Program-made: the position numbers and the translations under genes | Notes under the pieces: model-generated | What the model was told of the DNA's origin: nothing | The model's input: the letters and a program-made list of their open reading frames with translations, nothing else | The model's database searches: none | In this document: piece by piece, positions 1 through 5,512 of the stretch | Numbering within the stretch: the first letter of the stretch is position 1 | Layout: the number at the start of each line of letters is the position of its first letter | Source of the DNA: UBA12078 sp964556955 | GTDB taxonomy: Bacteria; Patescibacteriota; Dojkabacteria; SC72 | Reading direction: 5' to 3' | Assembly (NCBI GenBank): GCA_964556955.1 | Contig: CAZKXP010000036.1 | Coordinates: forward strand, 1-7,197 | DNA length: 7,197 nt

Positions 1-69
1 ATAAGTACATTCTACTACACTTTTTAATACAAAGTCATTATTTAAAAACTTAAGAGAAAAATCGGAGAG
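1..69 (+). pseudogene. Frame-disrupted 5' extension of the VirB4-like gene
   Basis: Read in frame 1, bases 1-24 give ISTFYYTF and then stop at TAA (25-27). Skipping one T of the T5 run at 21-25 gives NTKSLFK in frame 2 (26-46). Adding one A to the A5 run at 44-48 returns to frame 1 as KLKRKIGEMEATL, which runs directly into the gene body; the A5 run at 57-61 is an equally possible site and would give NLREKIGEME. The reconstructed stretch resembles the conserved region just before the VVDPTLK segment of CPR VirB4 proteins, as I remember that family. Two opposite one-base changes in homopolymers within 40 bp look more like assembly or sequencing errors than real decay, but a true mutation pair cannot be excluded. 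Confidence 0.55.
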
Positions 70-1929
70 ATGGAGGCTACACTCTACTCCCAAATGGAAG
101 ATAGAAAAGTGGTAGATCCGACACTCAAGGTAGCTCTCTCTGATGCACAACAGCTTCAGGACTCCATTGCAGAAGGCTCTGAGAAATATTTCCACTATGG
201 TATGTACATTACCATATACGCTCCTAACAAAGAACTGTTAGAGAAATACTCCCGAAATGTTACATCTACCCTAGCCGCAATGAATGTAACTGCAAAACCC
301 ACAACCCTTCAACAGAGTCAAGGATTTCTGAGTACACAACCACTAGGTCTAGACAAACTTTACATAACGAGGAATATGGATACAACCTCTTTAGCTACAA
401 CATTCCCATTCGTAACTTCAGAGCTAACCATGGACAAAGGAATTATGTATGGTGTTAATATGCACAACAAGAGCTTAGTTATATTTGACAGATTTCAACT
501 GGAAAATGCAAATACTGTAGTATTTGCAAAAGCAGGTGCAGGTAAAAGCTATTTTGTAAAATTAGAGATCTTGCGAAGCCTGATGCTTGGAACAGAAGTC
601 ATAATCATAGATCCTGAGAGAGAATATGAGGAACTCTCAAAAGCCGTAAATGGTCTTTACATTTCATTCTCACAAGACAAAGGTAGCAAGATGAATCCAT
701 TTGAACTCTCGGGTGTTAGAGACGAGGGTGATGATGAGCTAAGAATGAAACTACTTGCTTTACATGGCTTTTTCAAAATACTCTTTGGTGGGCTAACCAA
801 TGTTGAAGAATCGATATTAGACAAAGCATTAATCCTAACATACAGAGAGAAAGGTATTACATTTGATCCTGCTACACAGAATAACAAGCCACCACTTCTC
901 GAAGATATGTACAAAGTATTAAAGGGAATGGCAGAAAATGAAGCACACGACCTAGCCAGAAGGATGGAAAAATATATTATTGGAAGTGGTGCAGGAATAT
1001 TCAACGAAGCTAGCAACTTTGAAATTAACAACCCCTTCACCGTATTCAGCATCCGAGATCTCCAAGAAGAACTTAAACCTTTGGCTATGTATCTAATGCT
1101 CGATTTTATCTGGACTAAGATAAGAAAAGATCGACGAAGAAGAATGCTCGTAGTAGATGAAGCTTGGTACATGATGCAAAGCCTAGATTCTGCAACATTC
1201 ATGTACTCCATTGCTAAAAGAGCTAGAAAATACTACTTAGGTCTTACAACAATCACCCAGGATGTAGCAGATTTCCTAAACAATGATATGGGCAAGGCCA
1301 TCATTTCAAATTCTTCAATGCAAATTTTGATGAAACAGAGTCCTTCGGCTGTTGATAAATTACAAACTGTCTTTAATCTATCAGACGGAGAGAAGAACTT
1401 CCTGCTTAGCTGCGATCGAGGGCAAGGACTCTTCTTCGCAGGTGCCAATCATGTCGCCATTGAGATTATCTCCAGCCAAGCAGAACACGAGTTAATTACG
1501 ACAGATCCCAAAGAACTTGAAGCGCGCAAAGCTACACAAGGGGTTGCAGATACCAGAACAATAGAAGAACTTGCAGAGATATTTGCACCTCCTGCAGAAC
1601 AACAACCGATGAGAGATGGGAACTCTTTAAGTAAACAACAAAGAGTTATACAAGGAGCAATATACAAACGAGAAGAAGAAAAAACACAGATAGAGCAAGA
1701 ACGAGAGCGTTACCAAAGAGAATTAGAAGAGAGGTTGAGACAACAAGAGTTGGCTCTCAATCCAGAGAAATCGAGAAGCCAACAGACCATTCTGGATCAA
1801 CTCAAACAAAACACTGTTTCTGGCCAGGTAGTACAATCGAGAGAAGATATACAAAAAGGGAGAGAACACATAACTCCACAGGGCCCCGCCCCAAGCTATA
1901 TGAATAATGGATCAAACAACAAACAATAA
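70..1929 (+). CDS. virB4: VirB4-like type IV secretion ATPase (N-terminus probably extends past the left edge)
   Basis: This is a VirB4/TraC-family ATPase, the cytoplasmic motor of type IV secretion or conjugation-like machines; in CPR bacteria its role is not settled. The 619 residues visible include the end of the N-terminal VirB4 domain (about 1-135, with the CPR-typical segment VVDPTLKVALSDAQQLQDS). An AAA/RecA-like ATPase follows, with Walker A KAGAGKS (154-160), Walker B MLVVDE (359-364) followed by AW, a basic AKRARK segment near 381-387 that fits the arginine motif, and the ITQD motif (395-398). The tail is charged, with a predicted coiled coil at about 530-575 (ERERYQRELEERLRQQ). Family members are usually 600-800 residues or more and start well upstream of this point. 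The ATG at 70 has GGAG only two bases before it, too close for a ribosome site, and homologous coding appears to continue upstream through frameshifts. The 3' end overlaps the next ORF by 23 bp. The family call is secure; the start is not. Confidence 0.93.
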   Translation: MEATLYSQMEDRKVVDPTLKVALSDAQQLQDSIAEGSEKYFHYGMYITIYAPNKELLEKYSRNVTSTLAAMNVTAKPTTLQQSQGFLSTQPLGLDKLYITRNMDTTSLATTFPFVTSELTMDKGIMYGVNMHNKSLVIFDRFQLENANTVVFAKAGAGKSYFVKLEILRSLMLGTEVIIIDPEREYEELSKAVNGLYISFSQDKGSKMNPFELSGVRDEGDDELRMKLLALHGFFKILFGGLTNVEESILDKALILTYREKGITFDPATQNNKPPLLEDMYKVLKGMAENEAHDLARRMEKYIIGSGAGIFNEASNFEINNPFTVFSIRDLQEELKPLAMYLMLDFIWTKIRKDRRRRMLVVDEAWYMMQSLDSATFMYSIAKRARKYYLGLTTITQDVADFLNNDMGKAIISNSSMQILMKQSPSAVDKLQTVFNLSDGEKNFLLSCDRGQGLFFAGANHVAIEIISSQAEHELITTDPKELEARKATQGVADTRTIEELAEIFAPPAEQQPMRDGNSLSKQQRVIQGAIYKREEEKTQIEQERERYQRELEERLRQQELALNPEKSRSQQTILDQLKQNTVSGQVVQSREDIQKGREHITPQGPAPSYMNNGSNNKQ

Positions 1930-2149
1930 CAACAATTTAAATCTTTTAAACGAATCAAACTATCTAGTTACTCAAGCCGTGTGCACCTCATCTTTACCTT
2001 CTCAAAAAGTAGATTCTGATTTAGCACAACTCGAAAAAGCAGAACTCAAATCACAATACAAGGTAAACATCGCAAAAGGTGTAAAAAATCCACAGATATC
2101 TATGGCTATGCAAGCATTGAAATTAGCAAATCCTTTTAAGGGATATTAA
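1907..2149 (+). CDS. Small hypothetical protein (80 aa)
   Basis: I do not recognise this protein. Its ATG lies inside the VirB4-like gene, 23 bp before that gene's end and two codons after an in-frame TGA (1901-1903), so it is the most upstream start possible. No Shine-Dalgarno sequence is visible, and translation would probably rely on ribosomes finishing the upstream gene. The N-terminus is Asn-rich (five consecutive Asn), encoded by an AAC/CAA-rich low-complexity tract that crosses the VirB4 stop. The middle is charged and probably helical (about residues 38-58). The C-terminus, ISMAMQALKLANPFKGY, is more hydrophobic and looks like the most constrained part. There is no signal peptide and no clear membrane segment. 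Its stop shares TTAA with the stop of the converging Lon-like gene. The ORF exactly fills the gap between the two larger genes, which favours a real gene, but nothing else proves it. Confidence 0.5.
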   Translation: MDQTTNNNNNLNLLNESNYLVTQAVCTSSLPSQKVDSDLAQLEKAELKSQYKVNIAKGVKNPQISMAMQALKLANPFKGY

Positions 2150-3321
2150 CTCAAAGGTCCCTGATCTACCGGTAAATATCGCTTCAGATTTTCAGCATTA
2201 ATAATGATCGGCAATTGAGCACCCTCTACTATTGTCCTCGCAACAGCTCTGACAATACTCGCAATATTTCTTTCTAACTGCCTAATACCCGCATCAAACC
2301 CTACCGGACGAATAATCATTGGCCAAACCATATCATCTATTCTGATATATTCCTCAGAAAGATTTAAACTACGAAGAACCTTGGGCAATATATATCTCTT
2401 CGCTATGACTGTCTTCTCCTCATCCGTATAGCTTGTAAATCTTATAACCTCAACCCTATCGAGCAATGCCGCTGATAGTCCTCCCAAATTATTCGCAGTA
2501 CAGATGAAGAATACATGGGATAGATCAACAGGATAATCTACGTAATGATCCACAAAGGTGGTATTTTGCTCCGGATCCAAAATCTCAAGTAATGCCGCCA
2601 TAACATCATTCATAAGTCCAGCATTTCCACTTGCTTTTTCAATCTCGTCCAATAAAATGACTGGATTCATAGTACCACTTCTCATCAAAGCCTTAACTAT
2701 CTGACCCGGCTCTGGGTCCACTGCATAACGCGGAGTACCTCGCAATGTTCTCACATCTCCAATAGCACCAAGTGAAATTCTGACAAACTTTCTATCCATA
2801 GCTTTAGCAATAGATTGTGCTACAGAAGTTTTACCAACACCTTGAAGTCCAACAAATAGAAATACTGGAGATTTGGCAGGAGAAACAACTCTTTGAATTT
2901 CGGGCCTATCGGCAAGGTTACTTAAATTTGAAGATGGCATTGCTACATATTGATTAAGATTCTGTCTCGTCTCTAATTGCATAGCAGCAAGATAGTCGAG
3001 TATAGAATTTTTAATACCATCCATACCATAATGACTCGCATCCATAACCTGCTTAGCATTATGGATATCCATATTATCCTTAGATAATATCCCCCATGGA
3101 ATTCGTGTAACACAATCCAAATACTTACTTACATTCTCATACTCAGAACTATACACACCCTTTTTGGCAACCTTCTCCAACCTATCAATACTTACTAATA
3201 CTTCGTTTTTCAAATCAGAAGGAACCGCAGAACTCACAAGCTTGTTTTTAAGCATCAATATGTCTGAGAGATTCTCATCCATGGGTATATTTTGTGATAC
3301 AGGCGTATTTATATAGTCCAT
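2146..3321 (-). CDS. Lon-type AAA+ ATPase module without protease domain
   Basis: The 391 residues correspond to the Lon neck helix plus AAA+ module only. The neck ends in YLDCVTRIPWG (67-77; Lon has YLDWLLxLPW). The ATPase follows: HYGMDGIKNSILDYL (97-111), Walker A GLQGVGKT (158-165), FVRISLGAIGD (179-189), Walker B VILLDE (221-226), ALLEILDPEQN (243-253), sensor-1 TANN (275-278), arginine finger DR (288-289) and sensor-2 GIRQLER (345-351). It stops at NLKRYLP, where Lon's linker to the Ser-Lys protease would begin, and the PUA-like N-domain is absent too. Bacterial Lon is about 780 residues. The converging ORF occupies the downstream DNA, so no protease remnant exists. The pore-loop stretch RRTYxG of Lon reads PRYAVD here (197-202), shifting the aromatic residue. 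ATP binding and hydrolysis look intact. It may be a remodelling ATPase or partner of the neighbouring VirB4 or membrane protein (inference). ATG 3321 is the first start after an in-frame TAA; no Shine-Dalgarno is seen. Confidence 0.88.
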   Translation of the reverse strand: MDYINTPVSQNIPMDENLSDILMLKNKLVSSAVPSDLKNEVLVSIDRLEKVAKKGVYSSEYENVSKYLDCVTRIPWGILSKDNMDIHNAKQVMDASHYGMDGIKNSILDYLAAMQLETRQNLNQYVAMPSSNLSNLADRPEIQRVVSPAKSPVFLFVGLQGVGKTSVAQSIAKAMDRKFVRISLGAIGDVRTLRGTPRYAVDPEPGQIVKALMRSGTMNPVILLDEIEKASGNAGLMNDVMAALLEILDPEQNTTFVDHYVDYPVDLSHVFFICTANNLGGLSAALLDRVEVIRFTSYTDEEKTVIAKRYILPKVLRSLNLSEEYIRIDDMVWPMIIRPVGFDAGIRQLERNIASIVRAVARTIVEGAQLPIIINAENLKRYLPVDQGPLS

Positions 3322-3328
3322 ATGGGCA

Positions 3329-3378
3329 GCAAATATATGTAAGAGTGTATATGCTAGAAAGAATTATTGCAAATATAT
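3329..3378. repeat. 10-bp direct repeat GCAAATATAT, copies 40 bp apart
   Basis: GCAAATATAT occurs at 3329-3338 and again at 3369-3378, start to start exactly 40 bp, close to four helical turns. Both copies lie in the only sizeable intergenic region, between two divergent genes, and flank or overlap the candidate minus-strand promoter. This could be a paired operator, or chance in AT-rich DNA. Confidence 0.35.
3344..3372 (-). promoter_or_regulatory. Weak sigma70-like promoter candidate for the Lon-like gene
   Basis: On the minus strand TTGCAA (3372-3367) and TACACT (3349-3344) are separated by 17 bp and each match four of six consensus bases. Transcription would begin near 3338, leaving a leader of about 16 bases with no Shine-Dalgarno sequence. 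In such AT-rich DNA a match of this quality can arise by chance. Confidence 0.25.
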
Positions 3379-3380
3379 TG

Positions 3381-3410
3381 ATGACATGATAGCCTTTATA
3401 AGAATAATAT
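3381..3410 (+). promoter_or_regulatory. Weak promoter candidate for the Pro/Thr-rich membrane protein
   Basis: ATGACA (3381-3386, five of six to TTGACA) and TAATAT (3405-3410, four of six) are 18 bp apart. A start near 3417 would give a leader of about 10 bases before ATG 3427, and no Shine-Dalgarno sequence is present. An alternative -10, TATAAG at 3397-3402, has no -35 partner at a normal distance. Confidence 0.22.
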
Positions 3411-3426
3411 TAAAGCTGTCCATCCA

Positions 3427-4224
3427 ATGAAAAAGTTTTCTTTAGCATTGATTTCTTTACTCGTTATGGTTGTTTTACCCTCCCAGGTGCTTGCCGCAGA
3501 TTTGACTGGTATACAAGAAACTCTCTCAAACTATCTTCCATACATACTAATCGGTGGTGCCGTCATTCTTCTCATTAGTATCGTAGGCATTTTACTAAGT
3601 AAAAAGAAAGACGCAAATAATACAGAAGAGCCAATAACAATGGCTCAACCAGCTACTCCGGTAGCTCCTGTTACACAAGATGTTCCAGAGGCAGCTCCTA
3701 CTCCCATAGAAGAAATGCCTGTAGCGCCTGTCTCAAACAATCTATATACACCGACACCAACTGAAGAGGTAGCAACAGAACCTGTAAATGCAGAGCCGAC
3801 AAGACCTTCGATACAAGAGACTTTAGAATCTCCTATGCCAACAGATACTCATAGTGCAGATTTACAAGCAATTTCTCAAGCAGAAGCGGCAACAGAACCG
3901 ATGTCTCCTGTTACGGAGCAATCTATGCAAGCAACAGAGCCTATGACAGAGCCAGAAGTTCCAGTAACGCCTATTGTAGATACACCAACACCCGAACTAG
4001 TATCTGAACCATCTCCGATACCACCAATTGATACTACTACAAATACAGTTCCTGATTTTCAACAATTTGTAAATAATCAAGTAGAACAAGTCCCCCCAGC
4101 TGTTACACCTATGGAAACTCCACCACAGATGGATAATACAACGCCACAGCCACCTGATGTGACCGAGGCTCCATCACAAACACCTCCACCAGAAGCTTCC
4201 AACACAACGGGGATGACATTTTAG
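3427..4224 (+). CDS. Signal-peptide, single-pass membrane protein with lysine-free Pro/Thr/Glu-rich tail
   Basis: I do not recognise a named family. Residues 1-24 form a signal peptide (MKK, a hydrophobic core, then QVLAAD with likely cleavage after A23 or A24). After a 13-residue spacer comes a membrane helix at about 38-58 (YILIGGAVILLISIVGILLS), closed by KKK at 59-61. By the positive-inside rule the short N-terminal piece is outside and the long tail inside, unless the first hydrophobic segment stays as an anchor. Residues 62-265 are low-complexity, rich in Pro, Thr, Glu, Ala and Val, with recurring ATEP units. I count no lysine and one arginine (R126) there, so the tail is strongly acidic and probably disordered. 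One short stretch, PDFQQFVNNQVEQV (209-222), could be a helix or docking motif. The gene diverges from the Lon-like ATPase and its stop overlaps that of sufS. It may be a scaffold or pilin-like partner of the VirB4 machine (inference). ATG 3427 is the only ATG after an in-frame TGA at 3382. Confidence 0.8.
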   Translation: MKKFSLALISLLVMVVLPSQVLAADLTGIQETLSNYLPYILIGGAVILLISIVGILLSKKKDANNTEEPITMAQPATPVAPVTQDVPEAAPTPIEEMPVAPVSNNLYTPTPTEEVATEPVNAEPTRPSIQETLESPMPTDTHSADLQAISQAEAATEPMSPVTEQSMQATEPMTEPEVPVTPIVDTPTPELVSEPSPIPPIDTTTNTVPDFQQFVNNQVEQVPPAVTPMETPPQMDNTTPQPPDVTEAPSQTPPPEASNTTGMTF

Positions 4225-5501
4225 TATGAGGCAAGAATAGCTTCCTTAAGATACTGAGCGAACTTATTTACTTCTTCGCTGGTATTATATATTCCAAAAC
4301 TTGCTCGCATAGTTGGACCCACTCCAAACCTATCATGCAAAGGCTCTGCACAGTGGAACCCCTCTCTTACACAAACACCTTTCTTACTAATATATTCAAC
4401 AATCCCATCCCCCTCTTTGTTTTCAATTCTCTTCTCTTTACACCCCTTGAAACTAAAACCTTCGAGATTAAAAGTTAAACATCCATATCTATTATCCGCA
4501 TCTGTCTTACCAAAAGGTTTAAACCATTCAATACCATCGAAAGCATCCAACAGAGTTCCCATTAGTTCTCTCTCGTGAGAAATTAAGACTTCATAACCAC
4601 CCATTTCGTCTACAACACTCTGAAACCACTCCAATGTTTCTCCTAGTACAATTCCACTCTCAATATCCGGAGTACCTGCTTCAAATCTCCAAGGAAGATC
4701 ATTCATTTCAAAACCATTCTTTGAAACACTCATAATCATCTCCCCACCCCCCATATATGGAGGTAATGTTTCAAGAATATTTTCTTTGCAATACATAACT
4801 CCACTCCCCGTAGGACCATATATCTTGTGACCTGAGAATACAAAAGCGTCACAATCAATATCCTTAACATCAATATGTATATGAGGGGCGCTCTGCGCAC
4901 CATCCACTATCACAAAAGCTCCAACTCTATGCCCTATCTCTGTGATCTTTTTTACAGGATTAAGTGTTCCTAAAACATTGGAGATATGTACAACAGATAC
5001 TATCTTTACTTTTCTTCCTTCTTCTTTTACCAGATTCTCTAACCAATCAAGATCTAAATCAAAATCTTCATTTACAGGAATATATCTAATCTCAAAACCA
5101 ATCTCTTTTTGTAATATCATCCAAGGTACAATATTACTGTGATGCTCCATTTCTGATATGACAACAATATCCCCATTTTTGAGATTTTTCCTGCCATAGG
5201 TATTAACCAAAAGATTAAGTCCCTCTGTAGTATTCTTTGTAAAGACAATTTCCTTGTGGCTTTTAGCGTTTATGAAATCCGCTACTATCTGATGTGCATC
5301 CATCCATCGTTGTGTAGCTTCTTGGGCTAATACATGCGAACTTCTATGTATATTTGCATTATACTTAGTATAGTAATCATTAATAGCATCAAGAACAGAT
5401 TGAGGTTTTTGAGTAGTAGCCGCATTATCCAGGTAGATAATATTGTTACCATTTATCTTTGTATTTAGTATTGGAAATTGTTTCCTAAGCACATTGTCCA
5501 T
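4221..5501 (-). CDS. sufS: Cysteine desulfurase SufS (class V aminotransferase fold, group II)
   Basis: SufS removes sulfur from L-cysteine, using PLP, and passes a persulfide to acceptors for Fe-S cluster assembly or sulfur modification of tRNA. Landmarks: YLDNAATTQKP (23-33), the NIHR segment (50-53), H121 that stacks on PLP in EMEHHSN, DGAQS with D200 and Q203, the PLP lysine K226 in SGHKIYGPTGSG, catalytic C384 in REGFHCAEP, and the substrate-carboxylate arginine R399 in MRASF. The short loop around the cysteine marks it as SufS rather than IscS or NifS. At 426 residues it is slightly longer than the usual 405-410, because of a Lys/Glu-rich insertion near 351-366. It is the last gene of the glyA-dcd-sufS run, 11 bp after dcd. 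No sufB, sufC, sufD, sufU or sufE is visible, so partners must lie elsewhere. Its N-terminus (MDNVLRKQFPIL) matches the family start; a GTG three codons downstream is a less likely alternative. Confidence 0.93.
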   Translation of the reverse strand: MDNVLRKQFPILNTKINGNNIIYLDNAATTQKPQSVLDAINDYYTKYNANIHRSSHVLAQEATQRWMDAHQIVADFINAKSHKEIVFTKNTTEGLNLLVNTYGRKNLKNGDIVVISEMEHHSNIVPWMILQKEIGFEIRYIPVNEDFDLDLDWLENLVKEEGRKVKIVSVVHISNVLGTLNPVKKITEIGHRVGAFVIVDGAQSAPHIHIDVKDIDCDAFVFSGHKIYGPTGSGVMYCKENILETLPPYMGGGEMIMSVSKNGFEMNDLPWRFEAGTPDIESGIVLGETLEWFQSVVDEMGGYEVLISHERELMGTLLDAFDGIEWFKPFGKTDADNRYGCLTFNLEGFSFKGCKEKRIENKEGDGIVEYISKKGVCVREGFHCAEPLHDRFGVGPTMRASFGIYNTSEEVNKFAQYLKEAILASY

Positions 5502-5506
5502 CCCCT

Positions 5507-5512
5507 ATTATA
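5507..5512 (-). promoter_or_regulatory. Perfect TATAAT directly upstream of sufS, possible leaderless internal promoter
   Basis: On the minus strand, TATAAT follows the dcd stop codon at once and is itself followed by AGGGG and then the sufS ATG. Usual -10 spacing would put the transcript start at about 5500, on the start codon itself. No good -35 is seen 16-18 bp upstream (the position reads ACTTTA). The AGGGG touches the ATG, too close to work as a normal ribosome site for it. Confidence 0.25.

Noticed and set aside
62..72. CGGAGAG before ATG 70 as a Shine-Dalgarno sequence
   Set aside because: The purine stretch ends next to the ATG, too close, and homologous coding sequence appears to continue through it.
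657..1667. Several minus-strand open frames inside the VirB4-like gene (657-1211, 1233-1448, 1449-1667)
   Set aside because: They lie opposite conserved ATPase motifs, have Ser/Leu-rich shadow composition and no recognisable domain or ribosome site.
1879..1893. GC-rich GGGCCCCGCCCC clump as a terminator stem or origin element
   Set aside because: There is no matching arm and no T-run, and it is inside the VirB4 coding region (Gly-Pro-Ala-Pro).
2166..2175. TACCGGTA palindrome near the first convergent junction as a terminator
   Set aside because: Only eight bases, with no loop and no T-tract, and it lies inside the Lon-like coding sequence.
3600..4200. Tandem DNA repeats in the Pro/Thr-rich gene
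   Set aside because: The protein motifs recur loosely (ATEP and similar), but the DNA copies are degenerate and irregularly spaced, so this is compositional bias rather than an array.
4942..5142. 66-codon plus-strand frame opposite sufS
   Set aside because: Antisense to conserved SufS sequence with no independent sign of coding.
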